In this document: positions 15,991 through 22,868 of the stretch, piece after piece
Numbering within the stretch: the first letter of the stretch is position 1
Layout of the letters: each line of letters opens with the position of its first letter
DNA from: an uncultured Candidatus Altimarinota bacterium
Lineage (GTDB): Bacteria; Patescibacteriota; Gracilibacteria; BD1-5; JAGOOR01
Direction: 5' to 3'
Assembly: GCA_937924685.1 (NCBI GenBank)
Contig: CALEVN010000013.1
Coordinates: 1 to 22,868, forward strand
Length of the DNA: 22,868 bases
Position numbers and translations under genes: made by a program
The notes under the pieces: generated by a model
Database searches by the model: none
What the model was told of the DNA's origin: nothing
Seen by the model: only the letters and a program-made list of their open reading frames with translations

Positions 15991-17673
15991 ATGGCAACAG
16001 TAAAGATCAAATATGGTGATACACTCTCGGGGATTGCTCGTGCAAATGGAACGACAGTAGCCGCTCTCATGCAAGCAAACCCGAATATCAAGGATCCCAA
16101 CCGCATTTCAGCGGGTTGGTCTTTGTCGTTGGGTGGCGGTACTACAAACTCAACGCCTACACCACAACCAAAGGCGACGACAGTACCAACTACACCAACA
16201 GCACCGACAACACCGACCACGATTGCAGATCGTGCATCACTCATCCCAGACTCTCAGATGACGACAACTGATCCTGCACTTTCCGCATATTACAAGGAAC
16301 AGGCTGACTCAATGAGCAAGCCAATCGATGAGGCAAAAATGCGTGAGGAAATCCGTCAGCGATACAATGATCAGTTCGAGTCATTGCGACTTGCAGCACT
16401 TCAAAAGAAAAATGACGTGTACAAAGAGGGTGAGGGACGAATGGGATCAGCTCGTGCACTTCAAGCACGTTCAGGTGTTCTTGGATCAAACTTTGCAGGT
16501 GCTGAAAACGATCAGATCACTCGTGATACGAATGACCTTGCATCATCAGTGGATGCCGAACTCAATGCAAAAATCTCATTCTTGATGGGTGAATCAGAAA
16601 AAGACTACTCATCACAGATTGCTGCTGCTCGAGAGGCGAAACGACAAGGTGCTGATGAATACATCAAGTACCTCACAACTCGTGACTCAGAACGTGTTGC
16701 AAAAGCCAACAACCTTGCGAAACTCTTTGCTGCTCAGGGAATTGACCCAAGTACATTGAGCAAAGAGGATGTTTCAAAACTTGAAAGCACATATGGTGTG
16801 AATCTCTCATCATTCAAATCAATGATCAGTGATGCGAAACTTGCACTCGACAAGGCACAATCATTCGAACTCTCAGACGGTCAAGCGAAATATACGATTG
16901 ACCCTGCGACAGGAAAAGCAGTGCTCGTTGCTGAAAACAGCAAGAACTTTGCACCTAGCAAATACAATGGAGGTGGTGCATCAGGTGGATCAAGTGGTGG
17001 CGGATCAGGAAAAGGTGGCTCAGGTGGTGCATCCACTTCCCTTTCATACGATGATCCAAACTATCTCGACAGCATCATCTCTCGCTCAAAGGGTGGACGT
17101 TTACTCACACAAAGTGAGGCACTTCCTCTCACAAAGGCAAAGGTGGTACTCGGACAAACTGAGACAATCCTCAACATGGTCAAGTCTCAAAACACTGGTC
17201 CAATCATCGGTGCTATTCGTTCGAATAACCCATACGACACCAAGGCTCAGACAATCAAGGCATCACTCACATCAATCGTTCCGGGACTCGCTCGTGGAAT
17301 CTATGGTGAGGTTGGAGTACTTACTGACTCAGACGTTGAACGATACACCAAAACAATTGCAAGTCTCACAAGTACTGAGGACGTAAACAAGGCAGTGATG
17401 GGAATGACACTCGATGTGATTGCAAAATCAATGGGTGCTCAACTCGAATCAATGGCAGCCGCAGGACGTGATGTCTCAGGATATGGAAACATATACAAGG
17501 ACATGACAAAACGAGTGAATGCAATCAAGGGTGAACTCGAATCAAAGACTCAAGCAAAAGCAGCAGGGACCTCAACTGACATCAAAGTGAAATCCCCTGA
17601 TGGTCGTCTATTAACAATCCCTAACACATCATTGAATCAGGCTTTGAAAGCAGGCTATGTTCAAGTAAAATAA
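15991..17673 (+). CDS. LysM-domain virion protein, probable ejection protein
   Basis: A 560-residue protein opening with a LysM peptidoglycan-binding domain at residues 4-47 (YGDTLSGIARANGTTVAALMQANPNI). A Thr/Pro linker follows to about residue 80, then a long charged helical part (100-320). A Gly/Ser linker lies at 327-349 and a C-terminal helical domain runs from about 355 to 545 with GLARGIYGEVGVLTDSDVE and AAGRDVSGYGNIYKDM, segments that recall the C-terminal domain of phage internal virion proteins. No hydrolase motif is visible, so LysM probably anchors or guides rather than cleaves. Its position between tail fibres and the next Ala/Gly-rich protein supports a role in cell-wall passage during DNA entry. 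It starts 33 nt after the fibre stop. Confidence 0.7.
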   Translation: MATVKIKYGDTLSGIARANGTTVAALMQANPNIKDPNRISAGWSLSLGGGTTNSTPTPQPKATTVPTTPTAPTTPTTIADRASLIPDSQMTTTDPALSAYYKEQADSMSKPIDEAKMREEIRQRYNDQFESLRLAALQKKNDVYKEGEGRMGSARALQARSGVLGSNFAGAENDQITRDTNDLASSVDAELNAKISFLMGESEKDYSSQIAAAREAKRQGADEYIKYLTTRDSERVAKANNLAKLFAAQGIDPSTLSKEDVSKLESTYGVNLSSFKSMISDAKLALDKAQSFELSDGQAKYTIDPATGKAVLVAENSKNFAPSKYNGGGASGGSSGGGSGKGGSGGASTSLSYDDPNYLDSIISRSKGGRLLTQSEALPLTKAKVVLGQTETILNMVKSQNTGPIIGAIRSNNPYDTKAQTIKASLTSIVPGLARGIYGEVGVLTDSDVERYTKTIASLTSTEDVNKAVMGMTLDVIAKSMGAQLESMAAAGRDVSGYGNIYKDMTKRVNAIKGELESKTQAKAAGTSTDIKVKSPDGRLLTIPNTSLNQALKAGYVQVK

Positions 17674-17677
17674 TTGT

Positions 17678-19384
17678 ATGATCAACGACTTTGAAAAAAA
17701 TGTGCTCGGAGCAACTGGATTCGATGATGGATCAGGAAATATCGTGCCAGTAACACCTCCACAAACTGATGCTACTATTACACCGGAAACTCCACAGAAA
17801 AAGTCCTTTTTCAAGGACACTCTCGGTGGAAAAATACTCAAAGGAGCAGGAAATGTTGCGGTAGGATTCGCCAAGGGTGCAGCAGACACCCTTTTGAGCG
17901 TTCCTCGTAACGTCGAAAAGGTAGTGGTGGAGGGGTCAAAACTCCGAATCGAAAAGCAAAACAACAAACAGCGTGAGCAACTCGTTGCACAAAACAACAA
18001 GATGCTCGAACTGTTCAAATCACTTCCAAAGGATGACCCACGCCGTGAAAAATACAAAAAAATCATGCAGGGGAACATTGATGCAATGCTTGCACTCAAT
18101 GATGCTGAGGATGAGGTGATCAAACAGATTGATACCGATGCCTCATGGATTCCCGGAGACAAGGGAGGTCAAACTCAGGCTCGATTCGATGATGTTATGT
18201 CAGCAAAAAACAAGGCACAGCAAGTCGGATTCAAGGGTGAAAAGATTGCCGAACTTCTCGTGCCGGCAGGTGCTACAGCAAAGGCTGACAAGGCTATCAG
18301 TGGGATGAAATTGATCAACTCAACTGGTACAGGTGCAAAGATACTCAATGCAACGGCTCGAACAGGTGCAAAGGCACTCGTGGATGGTGGTGCAGCAGCA
18401 GCAGCAACCGTCGGACAAGGTGCATACCAAGGTCGTCTCGATACTGAGGCAGGACGTGAGGGACTATTCAAAGAGGCAAAACAAAATGCACTCTTTGCAG
18501 GTGGTGCCAAAGCGGTCCTCGCAGGTGGAGGTGAAATATTGAATGCGACTGGACTCCCAAGAAAACTCGCAGCAATGACCTACAAAGCCGACAAAAAAGA
18601 CATCGTCAAAATATTTGAAAACTATGGAGATGATGCTGCAAAAACTGTCGATGATTCAGGTGAAACACTTGCCGACTGGGCAGTGAGAAACAAACTCAAG
18701 GGAAATGTCACACAACAGGCTCAACAGGTAATGCAAAAACTCAATGCCAGTGAAAAGGCAGTGATGGAAACAGCAGAGGCTGCAAATGTTCGAATCCCTG
18801 TCGACAAAGGACTCAAGTCATTCGCTGATGATCTTGCTGAGGAATATGCAGGACATGGACGTGGAGAGATCGGAAAAGAGGTGCAGACATTCATCAACTC
18901 AATTGATGAGACTGGAAAGGTTTCGGTCAAAGATGCGATCAAGTTCCGCCGTCTCATCGATAAATTGCGACCACAAGCATCATTCAGAAATCCAAAGGTT
19001 GCCGACAATGTGAAATATTGGGCTGATGACTTGCGTGGAATGATCAATGATATTGATGGAATCGGTAATCTTAACAAGGACTATGCCATGGCGATGAAAG
19101 CACGAGATGCACTCATCAAAAAAGGTATGTCAGAAAGCAACAAGCAACTCGTGGGAGCACTTGAAATGTACACCGTCGGACTTCCTGCGGTATCAGAAAA
19201 TACATCTCTCACCGGTGCAGGACTTGTTGCTGCAAAGAGACTGTTCAATTCACCACGCATGCAGATGGCAGGTGGTCGATTCATTCAAGGTATGGGCGAT
19301 TCAACAAAGGCAGGAATCGCAACACGCAAAATAATCCCCGAGGTCGTGAGGGGTAGTATGCAACAGAATCCTGAGGATCTTTAA
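17678..19384 (+). CDS. Ala/Gly-rich internal virion (ejection) protein
   Basis: A 568-residue mostly helical protein, rich in Ala, Gly and Lys. Two stretches, about residues 50-75 (GKILKGAGNVAVGFAKGAAD) and about 227-250 (GAKALVDGGAAAAATVGQGA), are small-residue helices of the sort that enter or span membranes. The rest has coiled-coil-like helices (EKQNNKQREQLVAQNNKMLE). It begins 4 nt after the LysM gene with the same start string (ATAATTGT-ATG) as the capsid gene. These features fit a protein that is ejected and lines a passage through the envelope, as in podoviruses. No enzyme motif, such as a lytic transglycosylase, is recognised. The stop codon overlaps the end of a possible minus-strand mini-gene. 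Confidence 0.6.
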   Translation: MINDFEKNVLGATGFDDGSGNIVPVTPPQTDATITPETPQKKSFFKDTLGGKILKGAGNVAVGFAKGAADTLLSVPRNVEKVVVEGSKLRIEKQNNKQREQLVAQNNKMLELFKSLPKDDPRREKYKKIMQGNIDAMLALNDAEDEVIKQIDTDASWIPGDKGGQTQARFDDVMSAKNKAQQVGFKGEKIAELLVPAGATAKADKAISGMKLINSTGTGAKILNATARTGAKALVDGGAAAAATVGQGAYQGRLDTEAGREGLFKEAKQNALFAGGAKAVLAGGGEILNATGLPRKLAAMTYKADKKDIVKIFENYGDDAAKTVDDSGETLADWAVRNKLKGNVTQQAQQVMQKLNASEKAVMETAEAANVRIPVDKGLKSFADDLAEEYAGHGRGEIGKEVQTFINSIDETGKVSVKDAIKFRRLIDKLRPQASFRNPKVADNVKYWADDLRGMINDIDGIGNLNKDYAMAMKARDALIKKGMSESNKQLVGALEMYTVGLPAVSENTSLTGAGLVAAKRLFNSPRMQMAGGRFIQGMGDSTKAGIATRKIIPEVVRGSMQQNPEDL

Positions 19385-19449
19385 TCAGTGAGAATCAAAA
19401 TCACTCCAATGATGAATCCGAGGACAAATGTACCTATAAGATAAGCCAT
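19381..19449 (-). CDS. Possible 22-residue membrane peptide, antisense
   Basis: A tiny minus-strand frame beginning MAYLIGTFVLGFIIGV and ending in a polar TD, so it is one hydrophobic helix with GxxxG-like spacing and a polar end. It occupies nearly all of the 81-nt gap between the two plus-strand genes, and its stop codon overlaps the upstream gene's stop. Its ATG follows ATATTT, like other starts here, and a minus-strand TATGAT lies 6 nt before it, so its mRNA would be leaderless. It is the only minus-strand gene candidate in the window. A plus-strand 18-codon frame also exists in the gap and is less convincing. It could be a lysis accessory or host-membrane peptide; neither is shown. Confidence 0.4.
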   Translation of the reverse strand: MAYLIGTFVLGFIIGVILILTD

Positions 19450-19455
19450 AAATAT

Positions 19456-19483
19456 ATCATACAATATGGACCCAATAACACAA
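19456..19483 (-). promoter_or_regulatory. Possible minus-strand promoter for the mini-gene
   Basis: Reading on the minus strand: TTGTGT (19483-19478), a 16-bp spacer, TATGAT (19461-19456), with transcription predicted to start at 19449, the A of the mini-gene ATG. The -35 sequence and the spacer length equal those of the scaffold promoter at 7917. There is no exact TGn extension. It overlaps the start of the plus-strand collagen-like gene. Confidence 0.35.
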
Positions 19484-20701
19484 ACACAACCACAACCTGA
19501 TGATGACTCAATGGACCTCGTTTTGATGAAACTCGGGGATATTGAGCGTTCAATGAATGCAAGGATCAGTCAGGCTGAGAATCACAATGGTGACAATCAG
19601 GCTGACATGGAACTCATGCAGCAATTGTTGGTCAAGGTGGGAACGAAAATTGATGAGATAAAAAATCTCAAGCTGAATATGGATGGTGTCGAAAAGGTGA
19701 CAATCCAAGGAAAGCATGGAGAGAAAGGTGACCGAGGGGATGACGGAAAAGACTGTGATCCCAACGAGGTTGCTCAGATACTGATTGAGACAGATGAGTT
19801 CATTGCAAAAATAAAAGGTGAAAAAGGAGATCCCGGTGAATCCATAAAAGGAGACAAGGGAGACGACGGAAAAACACCTGTGCAAGGAGTCGACTACAAC
19901 ACCACTGAGGAAAAGAAACAATTCAAATCAGAGGTGATCGATGCGATTGAGGTTGAGATACCAAACAAAGTCAAAAAAGCGGTCAAGGAGTACATCAAAA
20001 TGGATGACATTGTCGCAAAGGTCAATGAATTGGTATCAAAGAAAACAATCAAAGCATCGGACGTCGAGGGACTTGCTGAGATGTTCAAAACTGAGATCGA
20101 CAAAGTATATGAATCGGTCAGCAGGTTTGCATCAAAGCATGGCGGTGGTGGGTCACTACTACTCGCAGCACTCGGTGATATCGACTTTTCAAACCTACAA
20201 AATGGATACGTTCTCAAGTACAACGCTACTGAGAAAAAGTTCTATTTTGGAACAGGTGGAGGCGGTGGTGGAGGTGGCACATCAGATGATGTCAGCAATG
20301 AGAGTTCAGTGGCAGGATCTACTGTCTCAGATGCACTCGACACATTGCTCGGACTCATCAATGCACTACCCCCTGCCCCATTCATACCGACATGGAACCT
20401 CGTCAGTACCAACATTCAGATTGACTTTGGGACCACTGATGACGGATTGCATATTGAACCGATGACATTCAATCCTGCCGATCCTCTCTATCAGAACCTT
20501 GCAAAGGCATACGCTCGCAAAGTTCAAATCAAACCACTCGCACCTGATCATGATGACATTGATATCATGGTCGAAAATATCAATGCCGACATATCTGATA
20601 TAGACACCGATCTTGGAACATTCAATGTCGTTGTCCGAGCACCTTTTGGCACATGGGGAAAATATCTATTTGATCTCTACCTATTGCAAGAAAGTGCATA
20701 G
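19466..20701 (+). CDS. Collagen-like tail fibre protein
   Basis: A 411-residue probable trimeric fibre. After an acidic/helical N-terminus there are two short Gly-X-Y tracts, residues 82-96 (GKHGEKGDRGDDGKD) and 118-141 (GEKGDPGESIKGDKG...), interrupted by a helical segment. Charged Lys/Asp/Glu in the X and Y positions replace proline as the stabiliser, as usual in bacterial and phage collagens. Next comes a predicted coiled coil (VKKAVKEYIKMDDIVAKVNEL), a DIDFSNLQNGYVLKYNATEKKFYF unit, typical of fibre stems, here at about 236-260, and a poly-Gly linker. The C-terminal 110 residues form a separate beta domain, perhaps the tip. ATG 19466 follows CATACAAT. Confidence 0.75.
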   Translation: MDPITQTQPQPDDDSMDLVLMKLGDIERSMNARISQAENHNGDNQADMELMQQLLVKVGTKIDEIKNLKLNMDGVEKVTIQGKHGEKGDRGDDGKDCDPNEVAQILIETDEFIAKIKGEKGDPGESIKGDKGDDGKTPVQGVDYNTTEEKKQFKSEVIDAIEVEIPNKVKKAVKEYIKMDDIVAKVNELVSKKTIKASDVEGLAEMFKTEIDKVYESVSRFASKHGGGGSLLLAALGDIDFSNLQNGYVLKYNATEKKFYFGTGGGGGGGGTSDDVSNESSVAGSTVSDALDTLLGLINALPPAPFIPTWNLVSTNIQIDFGTTDDGLHIEPMTFNPADPLYQNLAKAYARKVQIKPLAPDHDDIDIMVENINADISDIDTDLGTFNVVVRAPFGTWGKYLFDLYLLQESA

Positions 20702-20729
20702 TGGGCTGGTATAACATTATCAATTTTAG

Positions 20730-20740
20730 TATAATATAAT
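20730..20740 (+). promoter_or_regulatory. -10 promoter element for the distal structural gene
   Basis: Two overlapping TATAAT boxes at 20730-20735 and 20735-20740 stand before ATG 20744. The first predicts a transcription start at 20742, 2 nt from the ATG, as at 13101/13103. No clear -35 box is visible. The 42-nt gap holds nothing else. Confidence 0.6.
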
Positions 20741-20743
20741 CAT

Positions 20744-22216
20744 ATGAGTATCAAACAAAAATCAGGTGAGGCAGGTGAACTCGATATACAAGGTATTGAG
20801 AACCGTTCCGCCTTTGTCACATTAAAAGATCCGCTCGGGAATGACCTATCTCATGCCCATCGTGAGAACATACCATCAACTCAAGAGGGTATGCTGCTCA
20901 TGGGGAAAAACGATGACACTGCGGTTTTCTTGAGAACTGACAGAAAGGGTGCGATCTTAACAGGAAACTACATACCTGAGCTTTTGGAAAACTTTGAGGG
21001 TGCGGTGATCAACGTGCAAAAATGGACTCCAGTCAACACGACTTTTGTACCTGCACAATCGACTCTCGGAGGTTACAACTTCAACAACTCAAACCTCACA
21101 ACAGTGAACGCCGTTGCAATCCTGCAATCACAGAGACTGTTGTCAAAGTTCCCTCGTGTTCCTCTACACTTCAAGTCACGACTACGTCACAACCTTGTTG
21201 CAGGATCACTTGCTGACTTTGGATTCGGAGTGCCATCAGGTACAACCACAATCGTTCCAAACGGTGCAATGTTCAGAATGACTGCATCAGGTGTGGTCCA
21301 AGGAGTAATCACCCTCAACGGTGTTGAAACTGCGATCAGCAATGTCATTTCAAAAGTAAACTCAAACGGAAACACTATCGGTGGAAACTTGAACATGTCA
21401 GCCGCATACTACACAGCAGGATACTTTGTGTACGATATCATTGCGGACGACGACAATGTTGTGTTCACGATTCAAGATTCAGCAACAGGTGAACTGATCG
21501 GAGAACTTTCACTCGCAGTTCCAGTGGGTCAAATCAAGATGTGGGGAGCAACAGCATTGCCAATATACATGCGTTTGTGGAACAACGTGGCACCATCAAC
21601 TGCACCAGTATTCGCAGTCACAGAACTTCAAGCAATGTCACTCGACTGGAACCTGTCACCAACAATGTCTCAACTTGCTGCATCGCTCAACCTTTCAGCA
21701 GGTCGTCAGCCATTCACAGGTGCACAAAATGAAAACCACACGAACTCAGCAGCACCTGCATCAGCAACACTCTCAAACGTGGCAGCAGGGTATGCAACAC
21801 TCGGCGGAAAGTTTCAGTTTGTTGCAGTAGCCGGAGCGGAAACTGACTATGCACTTTTTGGATTCACAGTACCGGCAGGGTCACGATTCCTGTGTGAGGG
21901 TATCAAGATTGATACGATCAACACAGGTGCAGCAGTGGCAACATCGGCTCACGTCCTTGAATGGGCAATGGGATTCAACTCATCAGCCGTATCTCTTGCA
22001 ACTGCAAACATTATACGCCGCCAAGTGGGTATCCAATCACTACCTATCGGTGCAGCAATCGGTGCTCAGGCAAGTACCATCGATATGAAGTTTAGTACTC
22101 CCGAAGTCGTGGAATCAGGTCGATTCCTCCACGTCATACTGAAAATGCCTATTGCAACAGCAACAGCATCTCAGATTATAAGAGGTCAAGTACACGTCAA
22201 AGGACGTTTCATATAA
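20744..22216 (+). CDS. Distal virion structural protein, possible receptor-binding
   Basis: A 490-residue beta-rich protein. A helix-poor N-terminus (MSIKQKSGEAGELDIQGIENRSAFVTLKDP) leads to ELLENFEGAVINVQKWTPV at about 78-96, after which a lectin-like sandwich seems to run to about 310 (FKSRLRHNL, FGFGVPSGTT, GAMFRMTASG). The N-terminal arrangement and the FEGA(V)-type motif recall a family of phage structural proteins annotated in metagenomes as head or tail fibres. The C-terminal 180 residues form a second beta domain (GGKFQFVAVAGAETDYALFGFTVPAGSRFLCEGI). No enzyme motif is visible. It has its own -10 element, so it may be made in a different amount from its neighbours. Family placement is from memory and needs a search. 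Confidence 0.6.
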   Translation: MSIKQKSGEAGELDIQGIENRSAFVTLKDPLGNDLSHAHRENIPSTQEGMLLMGKNDDTAVFLRTDRKGAILTGNYIPELLENFEGAVINVQKWTPVNTTFVPAQSTLGGYNFNNSNLTTVNAVAILQSQRLLSKFPRVPLHFKSRLRHNLVAGSLADFGFGVPSGTTTIVPNGAMFRMTASGVVQGVITLNGVETAISNVISKVNSNGNTIGGNLNMSAAYYTAGYFVYDIIADDDNVVFTIQDSATGELIGELSLAVPVGQIKMWGATALPIYMRLWNNVAPSTAPVFAVTELQAMSLDWNLSPTMSQLAASLNLSAGRQPFTGAQNENHTNSAAPASATLSNVAAGYATLGGKFQFVAVAGAETDYALFGFTVPAGSRFLCEGIKIDTINTGAAVATSAHVLEWAMGFNSSAVSLATANIIRRQVGIQSLPIGAAIGAQASTIDMKFSTPEVVESGRFLHVILKMPIATATASQIIRGQVHVKGRFI

Positions 22217-22220
22217 ATAT

Positions 22221-22451
22221 ATGGAATCAAAAGAGTTCACAATTTCAGGTGGGGACCTTGGTGGACTCTCTTTTGTTGCTAGTCTCGATGAAAACAATGA
22301 ATGCGTGGTGGATGTCGATGGACAACTGCTCGCATTCAGAATCATCGATGAGCAAGCGGTATACCTTGGAATAAAGGAGACAAAAGGGACTCGCACAGAA
22401 ATCCCGGAATCCGACCTATTAACAGAGCAACCCGACCAAAACTATGAATAA
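22221..22451 (+). CDS. Hypothetical small acidic protein
   Basis: A 76-residue acidic protein I do not recognise, with alternating beta-like segments (LSFVASLDENNECVVDVDG; LLAFRIIDEQAVYLGI) suggesting a small beta barrel. It starts 4 nt after the previous stop, following ATAAATAT-ATG, the same 11-mer as before the next gene. It overlaps the holin's upstream in-frame ATG (22444). Its position between fibre and holin genes says little; a lysis regulator or a fibre chaperone are options. Confidence 0.75.
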   Translation: MESKEFTISGGDLGGLSFVASLDENNECVVDVDGQLLAFRIIDEQAVYLGIKETKGTRTEIPESDLLTEQPDQNYE

Positions 22452-22455
22452 ATAT

Positions 22456-22824
22456 ATGAATGAACATATTGAAATCACAAAAACTGCGGTCGAGGTGGCT
22501 CAAACCCACTCACCGATTGTGGCAATCGCTGCAAAAAAATATTTCTTGCTTGCAGGTGTCATCCTCTTTGGAGCGATCGCACACGCAATCGAGGATGCAC
22601 GGAAAAGCGGATGGAAAGGACTTGGATGGTTTTGTGCCAATACTTTTGTCGCTGCATTCGTTGGAATGCTATTTGCACAAATAGCAAGCATGATCAGTAC
22701 TGAATGGATGTATGCCGCAGGTGGTATGGGTGGCTACATGGGACCCATGGCATTCAAGTATGTGAGAAATGCAACATTGTCTCGTCTTGGTCTGACTGAG
22801 GCACAGGATAATAACAACCAATAA
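22456..22824 (+). CDS. Holin-like membrane protein
   Basis: A 122-residue protein with two clear and one weaker hydrophobic segment: about 28-45 (KKYFLLAGVILFGAIAHA), 56-80 (LGWFCANTFVAAFVGMLFAQ), and a Gly/Ala/Met-rich 84-103. The basic patch between segments one and two (EDARKSGWKG) and the charged tail fit three-helix holins that permeabilise the inner membrane to release endolysin. ATG 22456 is preferred over the in-frame ATG at 22444 because ATAAATAT precedes it, exactly as at 22221; two close starts, as in lambda S105/S107, would also be a way of timing lysis. The partial gene that follows would be the natural place for the endolysin. Confidence 0.75.
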   Translation: MNEHIEITKTAVEVAQTHSPIVAIAAKKYFLLAGVILFGAIAHAIEDARKSGWKGLGWFCANTFVAAFVGMLFAQIASMISTEWMYAAGGMGGYMGPMAFKYVRNATLSRLGLTEAQDNNNQ

Positions 22825-22825
22825 A

Positions 22826-22868
22826 ATGAAAACACAAAAATATCAAACAGGTGCACTTGCAAACTTCA
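22826..22868 (+). CDS. Start of the next gene (truncated by window)
   Basis: Fourteen codons from ATG 22826 (MKTQKYQTGALANF) starting 1 nt after the holin stop codon. The start follows CCAATAAA, with no SD. Too short to identify. Since it follows a holin an endolysin is the natural guess, but nothing in these residues shows it. Confidence 0.55.
   Translation, partial: MKTQKYQTGALANF

Noticed and set aside
19460..19465. TACAAT directly before ATG 19466 as a plus-strand promoter
   Set aside because: Transcription would start about 6 nt inside the gene and no -35 box is found; the same bases are better explained as start context or as part of the minus-strand promoter.
19550..19921. Minus-strand frame of 123 residues under the collagen-like gene
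   Set aside because: A shadow: Gly-X-Y and Asp/Glu codons read antisense give Phe/Leu/Ser-rich frames without stops. No promoter or start context.
1..22868. Stop-codon recoding (TGA or TAG read as sense)
   Set aside because: All confident genes are intact with the standard code and use TGA (1021) and TAG as terminators, so recoding need not be invoked.
1..22868. CRISPR array, tRNA genes, integrase or att sites
   Set aside because: No spaced direct repeats, cloverleaf-like sequences or recombinase motifs were found by reading both strands; weak elements could still be missed without a covariance-model search.

Overview
The window is a contiguous piece of a tailed double-stranded DNA phage, most likely a podovirus. 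It holds the virion-assembly half of the genome in near-canonical order. All confident genes lie on the plus strand and are tightly packed. The genetic code is standard: genes end in TAA, TAG or TGA and no confident frame needs TGA read through. I found no tRNA, CRISPR array, insertion sequence, integrase or attachment site.

Layout. (1) 1-1910: an RNA-repair pair, RNA ligase (cut by the window edge) and polynucleotide kinase/phosphatase, translationally coupled through ATGA and closed by a terminator. (2) 1956-4476: packaging genes, a probable small terminase with an N-terminal Cys/His cluster, then the large terminase. (3) 4457-4991: an isolated acidic 142-residue protein with its own promoter and terminator. 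(4) 5014-7845: a promoter, the portal, and two small helical proteins. (5) 7849-8050: an intergenic stretch with an exceptionally long RNA hairpin, a promoter and a structured leader. (6) 8051-10296: scaffold-like protein and major capsid protein. (7) 10402-13073: head-tail adaptor, a 46-residue protein and a tail nozzle-like protein. (8) 13103-15957: two fibre/appendage proteins. (9) 15991-19384: a LysM protein and an alanine/glycine-rich protein, both likely ejected internal proteins. (10) 19381-22216: a possible tiny antisense membrane peptide, a collagen-like fibre and another distal structural protein. (11) 22221-22868: a small hypothetical protein, a holin and the first codons of the next gene, where an endolysin would be expected. 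No tape-measure or sheath gene is seen, which fits a short-tailed virion.

Expression signals are the most distinctive property. No start codon has a Shine-Dalgarno sequence. Starts instead follow A/T-rich strings such as AAATAT-ATG or ATAATTGT-ATG, while perfect AAGGAGGT strings sit harmlessly inside genes. Several promoters share an extended -10 box, TGYTATACT, and in three cases its predicted transcription start falls at or within 2 nt of the ATG, giving leaderless or nearly leaderless mRNAs. The host therefore probably initiates translation without SD pairing but uses a sigma70-type -10 box. That argues against Bacteroidetes, whose -10 box differs. It is compatible with lineages such as candidate phyla radiation bacteria or some cyanobacteria, but the host cannot be fixed from this sequence.

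Together the genes package DNA (terminases, portal), build the head (scaffold, capsid), close it and add a short tail (adaptor, nozzle, fibres), deliver ejection proteins, and begin lysis (holin). The RNA-repair pair probably protects the phage against host RNA-cleaving defences.
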